Notes: generated by a model from the letters alone, not told the origin. A stretch of 35,905 bases of DNA from an uncultured Fibrobacter sp. (GCA_900313675.1 OMSO01000019.1:1-35905); one strand, 5' to 3'. Positions 20,369 through 28,327 are shown, counted from the first letter of the stretch. Made by a program: numbers and translations.

Positions 20369-21658
20369 TTAGACCAGGAAACGGATAACCTGGCTCTTTT
20401 CCACGATTTCGGGCAGGGCGTCGATAGCGTCCACCGCCTTCGAGGCCTTGCTGTCCTGGGTCTTTTCGGTAATGACCACAATGGAAACCTTGCCCGGGTC
20501 CTTCACATTCTTCTGGATAATGGTCTCGATGGAGATATTGTTCTCGGCAAGGACGCTGGTAATCTTCGCAAGCACACCGCAGGCATCGCGGGAGGTAAAG
20601 CGCAGGTAGTAGCGGGAGGACGTTTCCGAAATCGGCACCAGCGTGGCGGAATTTTCCACATTGAACCAGCCCATGGGGAGCGCCTTGCGGCTGCCCATGT
20701 CCACAGAGCGGGCCAAAGACACCAGGTCCGCCACCACAGCAGAGGCCGTCGGGAGGCGGCCAGCACCGGCACCGGTCTGTACCGTTTCGCCCAGGTTATC
20801 GCACTTGAGGTAAACCGCGTTAATCACGCCGTTCACGTTGGAGAGCAGGTTGTCGTTAGAGACAAAGCAGGGATGCACACGGGCGTCCACACGGTCACCA
20901 TCCCGATGATAGATACCGAGGAGCTTAACACAGCAACCGATTTCCTTGGCAAAGGCGATATCCTGGGCGGTAATCTTGGAAATACCCGTCACATGAATCT
21001 TTTCAAAATCCACCCGCTTGCCGCTGCAGAGGCTAGCAAGCAGGGCCGTCTTGTGGGCGGAGTCGATACCTTCGATATCGAAGGTGGGGTCCGCTTCAGC
21101 AAAGCCCAGCTTCTGGGCGTCCTTCAGCACCACGTCAAAGTCCAAGCCTTCGTCGGCCATGCGGCTGAGAATGTAGTTGCAGGTACCGTTGATGATGCAG
21201 CTCAGGCTTTCTACCGTGGAGCCCAGCAGGCCTTCTTGCAGGCTGCGGATAATGGGAATGCCTCCACCTACGGCAGCTTCGAACAGCACGTGCAGTCCGT
21301 TCTTGGCGGCCAGGGGGAAAATCTCGTGACCATACTTGGCGAGAAGAGCCTTGTTGGCGGTCACCACGTGCTTGCCGCTTTCGAGGGCGGCCAAAATCCA
21401 CTTGCGGGGCATGTTGTAGCCACCGGCCAGTTCCACCAGCACATCGATGTCGTTGCCGGCAATCATTTCGTCGGCGTTGGTTGAAACCTTGTAGCCCTTC
21501 GCCTTGTAGGGGGCCACTTCTTCTTCGGACTTGGCGCAAATGCAGGCCAGTTCCAGTTCCACACCGAGCTTTTCCTTGTACTCGGCAATTTTCTGCTCCA
21601 GAATCTGGATAACACCGCCACCGACGGTTCCCGTTCCAATAAGACCAATACGCAACAT
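20369..21658 (-). CDS. hom: Homoserine dehydrogenase with C-terminal ACT domain
   Basis: 429 residues. N-terminal NAD(P)-binding motif IGTGTVGGGV (7-16), TANKALLAKYG, then the catalytic/dimerisation domain with AAVGGGIPIIRSL and INGTCNYILSRM, GFAEADPTFDIEG. The last 85 residues form an ACT domain (YYLRF ... GVLAKITSVLAENNISIETIIQ), the usual site of threonine feedback. It reduces aspartate semialdehyde to homoserine for Thr and Met synthesis. GGAG lies 7 bases upstream of the ATG. Length and domain order are normal for the monofunctional enzyme; no aspartokinase domain is fused. Divergent from the second sugar transferase gene. Confidence 0.95.
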   Translation of the reverse strand: MLRIGLIGTGTVGGGVIQILEQKIAEYKEKLGVELELACICAKSEEEVAPYKAKGYKVSTNADEMIAGNDIDVLVELAGGYNMPRKWILAALESGKHVVTANKALLAKYGHEIFPLAAKNGLHVLFEAAVGGGIPIIRSLQEGLLGSTVESLSCIINGTCNYILSRMADEGLDFDVVLKDAQKLGFAEADPTFDIEGIDSAHKTALLASLCSGKRVDFEKIHVTGISKITAQDIAFAKEIGCCVKLLGIYHRDGDRVDARVHPCFVSNDNLLSNVNGVINAVYLKCDNLGETVQTGAGAGRLPTASAVVADLVSLARSVDMGSRKALPMGWFNVENSATLVPISETSSRYYLRFTSRDACGVLAKITSVLAENNISIETIIQKNVKDPGKVSIVVITEKTQDSKASKAVDAIDALPEIVEKSQVIRFLV

Positions 21659-21700
21659 AAGGCGTCTCCATTTTGAATTTTACGGCGGTAAATGTAGTAA

Positions 21701-21741
21701 TTAGGGGTTAGGAGTTAGAGACTAGGGGCTAGGGTTTCAGG
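21701..21741 (+). repeat. G-rich TTAGGGG tract, copy 1
   Basis: Degenerate tandem of TTAGGGG / TTAGGA / CTAGGGG units upstream of the sugar transferase gene at 21836. A similar tract (23005-23059) lies directly downstream of the same gene and shares the opening TTAGGGGTTAGGA. It could form a G-quadruplex. Confidence 0.7.
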
Positions 21742-21790
21742 TCACAAAGCTTCGTTTTATGCAAAACTTTTGAAACCTAATGTTTCTCAC

Positions 21791-21818
21791 CTCAAAGCGA
21801 GTGCAGCGAGCGAGCCGA
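21791..21818 (-). repeat. Modular hairpin repeat, one unit (family A)
   Basis: On the minus strand: GGCTCG, inner CTCGCTGCACTCG, CTTTGAGGTG. It occupies the -35 region of the TATATT box at 21823 and explains why the longer reading frame starting at 21770 is not the real N-terminus. Confidence 0.65.
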
Positions 21819-21822
21819 TTGC

Positions 21823-21835
21823 TATATTTACTCCC
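21823..21835 (+). promoter_or_regulatory. TATATT -10 box, probable leaderless start
   Basis: TATATT at 21823-21828 ends 7 bases before the ATG at 21836, with no ribosome binding site between. Transcription would begin at or next to the A of the ATG. There is no -35 match; a family A repeat lies there. Confidence 0.5.
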
Positions 21836-23008
21836 ATGGAACAGGGATCGGTAAATCCAGCCATTGACTCCATACTCACGGAGCAGAGGCTAAAGAACAT
21901 CGTCTATCCGGCCAGGCTTTTCCGGGCCAGGCTGAACGAAGAATTCCTGCGGGCAAACCGCACCCGCAAGCCCTTCATCTTTGTCCAGATTTACGCCCAC
22001 CAGTTCGACCTGCTGGGCTGGGCATGGCCGAACCAGACCGTAGAGCAGACCTGGCGTATCAGCCTCCTTACCATGTTCTCCCACCTCCGGTTCATCGATG
22101 TCATCGGCTACCTTTCCGACGGCAACGGCATCGGAGTCATCCTGCTGAATTCCGACCTTTCCACCCTGGAAAACATCCGAAAAGAAATTCTCCACAGGTT
22201 AAACGACGCGGGCCTTATCCAGAACCTGCGGCACAAGCCCAAGAAACCCATCTTCAAGGCCTACCTCTATACCGGCCTCCAAGAAAAAGACAACCTGGAA
22301 CTGGCGGACACCATCAAAGAATTCAACAGCACCAACGGCAGTTTCTTCCGCGTTGACCGCCTGAACATGGACCACATCTGGCCCCACCCCCACAAGATTC
22401 GCTTTCGGCATATCATCAAGCGGTGCGTGGACTTTACAGGCGCCCTGCTGGGCCTGATTATCCTTTCGCCGGTGCTTTTATTCTGTGCCCTGGCTGTAAA
22501 GATCAGCGACCCCAAGGGACCCATCATCTTCAAGCAGACCCGCGTGGGCAAGAACGGCTCGTTGTTCACCATGTACAAGTTCCGAAGCATGTATGTCGAT
22601 GCCGAAGAACGCAAAAAAGAGCTCATGGCCCTGAACGAGACCGGCGGCAAGACTTTCAAAATCAAGAACGACCCCCGCATCTACCCCTTCGGTCGCATTC
22701 TCCGCAAGTTCAGCCTCGACGAACTGCCCCAGCTGGTGAACATCATCAACGGCGACATGTCCATCGTGGGGCCCCGTCCGCCTCTCCCCGAAGAGGTGGA
22801 AACCTACGAACCCTGGCACCGCATGCGACTTTCCGTAACCCCCGGGCTCACCTGCATCTGGCAGGTCAGCGGCCGCAGCAACATCAGCTTCGAAGGCCAG
22901 ATGCGCCTGGACAACGACTACATCCGCCGTGGCGGCAAGCTGGCCGACGACTTCAAGCTCATCCTCAAGACCTTCAAGGTCGTTTTCAAGGGCGAAGGGG
23001 CGTATTAG
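21836..23008 (+). CDS. Sugar transferase with degenerate GGDEF-like N-terminus
   Basis: 390 residues from MEQGSVNPAIDS; an upstream Met in frame is rejected because the extra 22 residues are partly read from a repeat. The C-terminal half (about 188-390) is a Bac_transf domain: one hydrophobic helix at about 197-222, then YKFRSM, SLDELPQ, IVGPRPP and TPGLTCIWQVSGR, close to EpsL/WcaJ-type initiating enzymes. The N-terminal half lacks the usual membrane spans and Rossmann domain. It is soluble, with a pattern (FIFVQI ... DVIGYLSDGNGIGVILLN ... IRKEILHRL) like a GGDEF fold without the catalytic GGEEF signature. It may sense a nucleotide or protein partner. Bracketed on both sides by G-rich tracts; the TAG stop lies inside the downstream tract. 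Confidence 0.85.
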   Translation: MEQGSVNPAIDSILTEQRLKNIVYPARLFRARLNEEFLRANRTRKPFIFVQIYAHQFDLLGWAWPNQTVEQTWRISLLTMFSHLRFIDVIGYLSDGNGIGVILLNSDLSTLENIRKEILHRLNDAGLIQNLRHKPKKPIFKAYLYTGLQEKDNLELADTIKEFNSTNGSFFRVDRLNMDHIWPHPHKIRFRHIIKRCVDFTGALLGLIILSPVLLFCALAVKISDPKGPIIFKQTRVGKNGSLFTMYKFRSMYVDAEERKKELMALNETGGKTFKIKNDPRIYPFGRILRKFSLDELPQLVNIINGDMSIVGPRPPLPEEVETYEPWHRMRLSVTPGLTCIWQVSGRSNISFEGQMRLDNDYIRRGGKLADDFKLILKTFKVVFKGEGAY

Positions 23009-23059
23009 GGGTTAGGATTTAGGGGCTAGGGGTTAGGTAATAGGTCTTAGGTTTTAGGG
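23005..23059 (+). repeat. G-rich TTAGGGG tract, copy 2
   Basis: TTAGGGG, TTAGGA, TTTAGGGG, CTAGGGG, TTAGG, TAATAGG and similar units. The sugar transferase stop codon TAG (23006-23008) is part of the first unit. There are three G4 runs and a later G3 run, a possible G-quadruplex on the plus strand. Confidence 0.7.
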
Positions 23060-23100
23060 CCGCAGGTTTCAAGAAGTGTCATCCTGAGCGATTCCTTTTT

Positions 23101-23128
23101 TCGTCATCCTCGCGCAGGCGAGGATCCG
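23101..23128. repeat. REP-like hairpin (family B, copy 2)
   Basis: CGTCAT with an 8-bp stem ATCCTCGC (23106-23113) / GCGAGGAT (23118-23125) and loop GCAG. Compared with 17801-17830, a G-C pair has become C-G and a C-G pair has become T-A, so pairing is kept. Confidence 0.75.
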
Positions 23129-23146
23129 CTTGAAGTGTCTATGATT

Positions 23147-23224
23147 AGGGGAAAGCCTTCCCCTGGCTCGCACAACGCCAGCGTTGTTGCTCACCACCCC
23201 TTCTAGCGGGGGCTCTCCCCCCGC
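23147..23224. repeat. Cluster of three hairpins upstream of the DUF58 gene
   Basis: Three perfect 7-bp stems in 78 bases: AGGGGAA/TTCCCCT (23147-23164), ACAACGC/GCGTTGT (23172-23187) and GCGGGGG/CCCCCGC (23206-23224). No coding frame is convincing here. Could be terminators for the sugar transferase gene or further mosaic repeat units. Confidence 0.6.
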
Positions 23225-23235
23225 AACGCCCCCGT

Positions 23236-23264
23236 TTGCCTCACAGCCGTAAACTTTGTATATT
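23236..23264 (+). promoter_or_regulatory. Promoter TTGCCT-17-TATATT for the DUF58 gene
   Basis: TTGCCT (23236-23241), a 17-base spacer and TATATT (23259-23264). The ATG follows 9 bases later without a ribosome binding site, so the mRNA is leaderless or nearly so. Confidence 0.5.
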
Positions 23265-23273
23265 GTGGGCGAA

Positions 23274-24164
<891 letters not shown>

Positions 24165-24168
24165 CGAA

Positions 24169-24191
24169 TAGGGAGGGTTACACCCTCCCTA
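24169..24191. repeat. AGGGAGGG hairpin (family C, copy 1)
   Basis: Perfect 10-bp stem TAGGGAGGGT / ACCCTCCCTA with loop TAC, five bases after the DUF58 stop codon. Copies 2 and 3 lie at 24294-24314 and 24410-24430. Confidence 0.75.
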
Positions 24192-24206
24192 AAACCCTCC
24201 TTGCAT

Positions 24207-24280
24207 AGACATAAACACAATGACTGTGCTATTCTTTTTGTCTGTGTTTACGTCTGTGGGCGCCGCTTGCGGCGCTTTTT
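24207..24280 (+). terminator. Long stem-loop followed by intrinsic terminator
   Basis: A 13-bp stem with one mismatch, AGACATAAACACA (24207-24219) / TGTGTTTACGTCT (24243-24255), precedes a perfect 7-bp hairpin GCGCCGC-TT-GCGGCGC (24260-24275) with TTTTT. The second hairpin is a convincing terminator for the DUF58 transcript; the role of the first is unknown. Confidence 0.85.
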
Positions 24281-24294
24281 AACTATAAGGATAA

Positions 24295-24321
24295 GGAGGG
24301 CTACGCCTTCCCTATTTGCTT
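24295..24321. repeat. 27-base direct repeat, copy 1 (family C hairpin)
   Basis: Identical to 24411-24437. Each contains the hairpin GGAGGGC-TAC-GCCTTCC. This copy is intergenic; the other spans the stop codon of the EF-G-like gene. Confidence 0.85.
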
Positions 24322-24324
24322 TCT

Positions 24325-24395
24325 GCACCGCCAGGTGCCCACGCGAAAATACGCAGACCAGTTGATCTTTCCAGAACAAAGCGTATTTGAGCGTG
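24325..24395 (+). ncRNA. Possible structured RNA (two adjacent hairpins)
   Basis: Hairpin 1: GCACC/GGTGC (24325-24338, loop GCCA). Hairpin 2: 24340-24354 pairs with 24381-24395 through 13 Watson-Crick pairs interrupted only by a tandem G-A/A-G step (24345-24346 with 24389-24390), with a 26-base apical loop. Tandem GA steps are stable only in the plus-strand RNA. It lies between the two 27-base repeats; TATAAG at 24284 might be a -10 box. No known RNA family recognised. Confidence 0.35.
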
Positions 24396-24410
24396 TCGGG
24401 TAGGTCTTAG

Positions 24411-24437
24411 GGAGGGCTACGCCTTCCCTATTTGCTT
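24411..24437. repeat. 27-base direct repeat, copy 2, over a stop codon
   Basis: Second identical copy. Read on the minus strand it supplies the last seven codons (YKQIGKA less its first base) and the TAG stop of the EF-G-like gene. Confidence 0.85.
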
Positions 24438-26387
24438 GTACCCCAGCAACTTCATGCTGTAAAGAGCAGTTCCTTTACTGATGCTGCGGACTCCAGTAGC
24501 GTAGCCGAAAATCTTGCGCAGCGGGACTTCCGCCTTCAAAAAGTGGGTCTTGCCGTCGCCGCCGATTTCTTTCACCTTGCCGTCACGAGACTGGATGTCG
24601 CCCGTCACGAGCCCGGCAAAGTTTACGGGGCATTCCAGCGAAAGTTCCATGATGGGCTCGTAAAGTTCCACATCGGCGGGCTTAATCAGCTTGGTCACGG
24701 CATCGGCGCAGGCCTTCTTGATCATAGGCGGGAGCGCTCCCTCGGTCCAGGTGAACTCGTGAACCTCAAAGCGCACGCCTACCAGCGCTCCCTTGCCGAG
24801 AATCCCGACTTCGGCAGATTCCAGCAGGGCCGAGCGGACACCGGCCAGAATCTCACGGGGAGCCGTCTCCAAAAATTCCGCAGAAAGCCGTATGTCGTGG
24901 GCATCGCCTTCCAAAGGCGTCGCCGAAAGCCTGATAGAAATCTTGTGGGGCCCAAGCTGGAAGGAATTTTCCACAGGACCCACCTCACGACATAAACGCT
25001 CTTGCCAGCGCACCTCGGGGCTCCCCGCCTTCACTTCGCAACCGAATTCCCGCTTCAGGCGCGAAAGCAGCACATCCAGCTGCACCTCGCCTACGGTATG
25101 CAAGTACCAGAAACCGCCGTCATCCTTCTGGACGCGGAAACTGGGATCCATACGGCCCAGCATGTTCAGGCTCTTGTCCACATGCAAAAAATCCTCGGAA
25201 CCCAGGCACTCCACACGGGTCTGCAAAAGGGGCTGATACTTGTCGCGGAGGGAGGCATGAGGTCGCTCCCCCTGGTCGCTTTGAGGTATGGGGTCGCTCC
25301 GCCCTTCGGGCGTCACTTTGAGAATCTCCCCAAGTTCCGTCTCGAAAGGGGTACGCATCGCGTAAATATCGCCTGCACGGATTTCATCTACAGGCACCAG
25401 CAGATTCGCCTTCAGTCTCGAAAACTCAAAGCCCGCAGGCCATGCCTTCCGTTCCAAATCCGTGTGGCTCCGGAAAATGGAAATCTCCCCCACGCCCTTG
25501 AAATACCTGAGGCGAATCACCTGACCCAGTTCGCCCTTGTCAAAGGCGGGAACCTCGGGCAAAAAGAAAGTCAGCGCCGTCGTGAGGCTCCGCACGCCAA
25601 AACCTTCCATGGCAGAGCCCGCATAGCACAGGGCGTAATCGTCGCTTGCCGCCAGGGCCTTCAGCCCCCGCAAAAGAATCTTCGCCGGCACAGGTTTCCC
25701 TTCCATGGCAAGCTTCAAAATCTCGTCGTCAAAATTGCTGGCAAATTCCACCGCCTCGGCGTAATGCTTTTTCAGGTCGTGGGCCTGGTCCCAGCCGTCA
25801 TCCACGTTCCAGCCTTCGTCCACCACTTCTTCGCCGGTAGCGGAATGTTCCAGGCGGCTTTTGCTCAGCACGTCCAGCACGCCGGTCATCTTGCCGTCCC
25901 GATATTCCGGCAGCGTCATGAGCACCGGACGCACACCCAGAACCTCTTCGATGTTGATAAGGGTTTCGTCCAGGGAATAGTCGGGATTGTCCAGCTTGTT
26001 CACGAACAAAATCGTCCGAACGCCCGCCTCCCGGAGTTTCTTGAAAGCGGCCACCGTCTGGGTCTCTACACCGCTGGCGGCACTCACCACAAGAATCGCC
26101 CCTTCCACCGCCGTGAGGGCCGTGTCCACCTCGGCGCCAAAATCCACGTGACCCGGCGTATCGATAAAATTGAACCAGGTATCCTTCCACTCAAAGTGGG
26201 CCACGCCGCTTTCGATAGTAATGCCCCTGTCCTTCTCTTCGGGCAGGTAGTCCATAGTGGCAAGGCCTTCTTCTACGCGGCCCGGACGACGCACCTCCCC
26301 TGCCGTGAACAGAATCCGTTCCGACAAGGTGGTCTTGCCCGCATCCACGTGGGCAAGGATGGCGATGTTCCGGACAGGCTGCGACAT
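24417..26387 (-). CDS. EF-G/TetM-like translational GTPase carrying an in-frame repeat insert
   Basis: 656 residues. GTPase motifs: AHVDAGKTT (12-20), DRGITIES (53-60), DTPGH (76-80) and NKLD (130-133). The remaining domains follow the TetM/TetO and EF-G-like pattern, with an EF-G domain IV-V ending FGYATGVRSISKGTALYS. The family acts on the ribosome, moving tRNA or removing bound ligands; true EF-G is expected elsewhere, so this is a paralogue and resistance is not implied. Residues 356-378 are read from two repeat units (25254-25322, exactly 69 bases) lying between the end of domain II (TELGEI) and RDKYQPLL. The last residues come from another repeat over the stop codon. It starts four bases after the stop of the small repeat protein gene. 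Confidence 0.88.
   Translation of the reverse strand: MSQPVRNIAILAHVDAGKTTLSERILFTAGEVRRPGRVEEGLATMDYLPEEKDRGITIESGVAHFEWKDTWFNFIDTPGHVDFGAEVDTALTAVEGAILVVSAASGVETQTVAAFKKLREAGVRTILFVNKLDNPDYSLDETLINIEEVLGVRPVLMTLPEYRDGKMTGVLDVLSKSRLEHSATGEEVVDEGWNVDDGWDQAHDLKKHYAEAVEFASNFDDEILKLAMEGKPVPAKILLRGLKALAASDDYALCYAGSAMEGFGVRSLTTALTFFLPEVPAFDKGELGQVIRLRYFKGVGEISIFRSHTDLERKAWPAGFEFSRLKANLLVPVDEIRAGDIYAMRTPFETELGEILKVTPEGRSDPIPQSDQGERPHASLRDKYQPLLQTRVECLGSEDFLHVDKSLNMLGRMDPSFRVQKDDGGFWYLHTVGEVQLDVLLSRLKREFGCEVKAGSPEVRWQERLCREVGPVENSFQLGPHKISIRLSATPLEGDAHDIRLSAEFLETAPREILAGVRSALLESAEVGILGKGALVGVRFEVHEFTWTEGALPPMIKKACADAVTKLIKPADVELYEPIMELSLECPVNFAGLVTGDIQSRDGKVKEIGGDGKTHFLKAEVPLRKIFGYATGVRSISKGTALYSMKLLGYKQIGKA
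25254..25322 (+). repeat. Modular hairpin repeat (family A) inside a coding region
   Basis: TGAGGTCG (25258-25265), inner CTCCCCCTGGTCG, CTTTGAG (25279-25285), then TATGGGGTCG, inner segment with the GCCC-TTCG-GGGC hairpin (25297-25315), CTTTGAG (25316-25322). The length is a multiple of three and adds no stop in the frame of the EF-G-like gene. Confidence 0.88.
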
Positions 26388-26391
26388 GGGC

Positions 26392-26745
26392 CTATTTTTT
26401 CAGTTGCGATTCCAGAAATTCCACACGGGCGGCCAGGTCCGCATAAAGCTTTTCCAAGGTTTCTAGGCGGGCATCGTGCTCCCGGTCCTTGATGGACTGG
26501 CGGTGCAATTCCGAATCCTGCTCCTCGTTCTTGGAATCCACGGAATTCAGGCGGAAATCGTGTTCCGCGTCCTTTGCCACCTGGGCCTTGATCTTGAATT
26601 CCTGCTCCCGTTCCTTGCTGTAGAGGGAATCGATACGCAGGTCGTGCTCGTAATCCTTTTCGGCCTGGGCATCCAGGCGGGCGTCGTGTTCCTGGTCCTT
26701 TTTCACAAGTTCGGATATGCGTTTATCCCGTTCAGCATCTTGCAT
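26392..26745 (-). CDS. Small protein of seven 14-residue coiled-coil repeats
   Basis: 117 residues, very rich in Asp, Glu, Lys, Arg and His. Residues 3-100 divide exactly into seven 14-mers with the pattern D-x-E-H-D-x-R-L-x5-K, for example DQEHDARLDAQAEK, DYEHDLRIDSLYSK and DAEHDFRLNSVDSK. Fourteen residues equal two heptads, so a long regular coiled coil is expected; the tail (YADLAARVEFLESQLKK) continues as a coil. No signal peptide or membrane span, so it is cytosolic. AAGGGGG lies 4 bases before the ATG. The EF-G-like gene starts four bases after its stop, so the two are probably co-transcribed. I do not recognise a family and assign no function. Confidence 0.8.
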   Translation of the reverse strand: MQDAERDKRISELVKKDQEHDARLDAQAEKDYEHDLRIDSLYSKEREQEFKIKAQVAKDAEHDFRLNSVDSKNEEQDSELHRQSIKDREHDARLETLEKLYADLAARVEFLESQLKK

Positions 26746-26782
26746 AAAGCCCCCTTGGTAGTAGTAGGGAAATGTAGTAAAT

Positions 26783-26850
26783 AGGTATGAGGTGTGAGGT
26801 CGCTTCGCTTTGGGGTGTGAGGTGTGGGGTGTGGGGTATGAGGCTCGGAG
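26783..26850 (+). repeat. Modular repeat (family A) with TGTGAGGT tract
   Basis: AGGTATGAGGTG, TGAGGTCG (26795-26802), a minimal inner CTTCG, CTTTGGGG, then a GTGTGAGG / GTGTGGGG tandem tract to about 26850. The palindrome is nearly absent, so this is the shortest unit. Confidence 0.7.
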
Positions 26851-26882
26851 CTAGTGGGACTCCCCTAAGCCCCCAAAATTTT

Positions 26883-26904
26883 TTATCTTCATACATCAAG
26901 ATAA
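26883..26904. promoter_or_regulatory. Inverted repeat upstream of the FISUMP gene
   Basis: Perfect 7-bp inverted repeat TTATCTT (26883-26889) / AAGATAA (26898-26904) with an 8-base spacer, ending 25 bases before the ATG at 26930. It may be an operator. A second small palindrome ATTCTAGAAT follows it. Confidence 0.4.
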
Positions 26905-26929
26905 ACTATTCTAGAATGGAGAATAAACC

Positions 26930-28300
26930 ATGAAAACAATATCCAAAATGTCAACCGGTCGCAATGTCGTTGCGATCACCCTTGGATGCGCAGCAATCTC
27001 ACTACCGCTATTCCTTACCGCCTGTGGCGACGAAACCACCAACAACGTCACCGAAACCACGGGAATGACCCTCATTGAGAAAGGCGCCAAAATGCCCGAC
27101 TGTACCGACGACAACGCCGGCGAAATGGTCTATGCCACAGACTCTGCCGCCGCGTTCTTCTGCGCCGACGGCAAGTGGCAAAGCCTGAAAGGCGAAAAGG
27201 GCGAACAAGGTGAACAAGGCCTCCAGGGTAAACAAGGAGAACAAGGAAAACAGGGCGAACAGGGGAAGCAGGGCGAAAAAGGCGACAAGGGCGAAGACGG
27301 CGTAGGAACTCCAGGCGAACCTGGTGCATCCTGCACCGCAGTGGCCCTGGATGACAACTCCGGTTACAAAATAGTGTGTGGCGCAGATTCCGTGGGCGTG
27401 GTACTCAACGGCAACGACGGCGTAGGAACTCCGGGCGCAGATTGTAAAATTACAAATGACGAAAACGGCGTTGTAACAATACAATGTGGAAGCGGCGCAA
27501 GTGTTACCGAGACTGTTCTTTACAAAGCCATGTGCGGAAAGATTCCGTATGACCCGGCTGACAAGTTCTGCTATGCGATGGTTTTGTATGACCTATGCAA
27601 AGGCAAAGTTTACGATCCCTCCAAAGAATTCTGTTCTAATGGAAGAGTATATGACCTGTGTGGCGACAAGGTTTACGACCCTGAAAAACAATTCTGTGCC
27701 AAGTTCGCAGATAGTACGGAACAGATTTACAAGTTTGTGACTATCGCTCCGGAAGGAACGGACTACAGCGCGACCTGGATGGCAGAGAACCTGAACTACG
27801 AGACCAAAACAGGTAGTTACTGCAACCCCAATGTCACAGACTTCTGCGAAACCTACGGACGGCTTTACACCTGGGCAACCGCCGTTGGCAAGACAGAAGA
27901 CGAATGTGGGAAAGGCCATAGCTGCACAACCCTAGGCGAAGGCAATGTACAGGGCGTATGCCCCGATGGTTGGCACGTCCCAAAAGCGGCAGAATGGGAT
28001 GCTCTATTCACGGCCGTGGGTGGAGCATCCACAGCAACAACCAAACTCTTTGCAGCGGGCTATTGTGATGGTTTCAACTGCACAGACCCGTTCGGTTTTT
28101 CTGCTCTACCTGCAGGACAAAAGTACATGTATGATGGCTACGAAAACCCTGGTTCGTACGTCGTATTTTTGTCTGCAGAAGAAAAAAACGAAGACGCCGC
28201 ATTAACAACAACTCTAATTATTGATGATGAGCAACCGTTATTGGATTGGGACAGTAAGTCATTCGCCTTCTCCGTCCGTTGCATCAAGGATGCCGAATAG
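26930..28300 (+). CDS. FISUMP-domain lipoprotein with collagen-like segment
   Basis: 456 residues. Lipoprotein signal ending LFLTAC (Cys32). A collagen-like run of 12 uninterrupted Gly-X-Y triplets fills residues 88-123 ([12 protein letters not shown] ... GED), followed by GTPGEPG. Three copies of C-x3-(P/V)YDP-x3-FC follow (202-214, 223-235, 244-256; about 21-residue period), with six Cys. Residues about 262-456 are the Fibrobacter succinogenes major paralogous domain: [57 protein letters not shown] and a final VRCIKD. The family is abundant in Fibrobacter; its function is unknown, probably cell-surface. GGAG lies 8 bases before the ATG. A bidirectional terminator follows, shared with glnN. 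Confidence 0.92.
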   Translation: MKTISKMSTGRNVVAITLGCAAISLPLFLTACGDETTNNVTETTGMTLIEKGAKMPDCTDDNAGEMVYATDSAAAFFCADGKWQSLKGEKGEQGEQGLQGKQGEQGKQGEQGKQGEKGDKGEDGVGTPGEPGASCTAVALDDNSGYKIVCGADSVGVVLNGNDGVGTPGADCKITNDENGVVTIQCGSGASVTETVLYKAMCGKIPYDPADKFCYAMVLYDLCKGKVYDPSKEFCSNGRVYDLCGDKVYDPEKQFCAKFADSTEQIYKFVTIAPEGTDYSATWMAENLNYETKTGSYCNPNVTDFCETYGRLYTWATAVGKTEDECGKGHSCTTLGEGNVQGVCPDGWHVPKAAEWDALFTAVGGASTATTKLFAAGYCDGFNCTDPFGFSALPAGQKYMYDGYENPGSYVVFLSAEEKNEDAALTTTLIIDDEQPLLDWDSKSFAFSVRCIKDAE

Positions 28301-28327
28301 ACCAAAATCGTAAAGCACTTCAAACAA

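Noticed and set aside
21701..23059. Telomere-like repeats
   Set aside because: TTAGGGG units are degenerate, few, internal to the sequence and flank a gene; nothing suggests a chromosome end.
24771..24800. Further family A unit in the EF-G-like gene (CCTCAAAGC)
   Set aside because: Only the seven-base flank matches; there is no opposite flank, and the residues fit the protein family.
24417..26387. Tetracycline resistance gene
   Set aside because: The TetM-like GTPase fold is shared by many housekeeping paralogues; no resistance-specific loop residues could be confirmed.
25002..26492. 496-codon open frame on the plus strand
   Set aside because: Antisense to the EF-G-like gene; no recognisable motif and low-complexity composition.
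27191..27298. Phage tail fibre
   Set aside because: Gly-X-Y triplets occur in phage fibres, but this protein has a lipoprotein signal and a FISUMP domain, and no phage genes are near.
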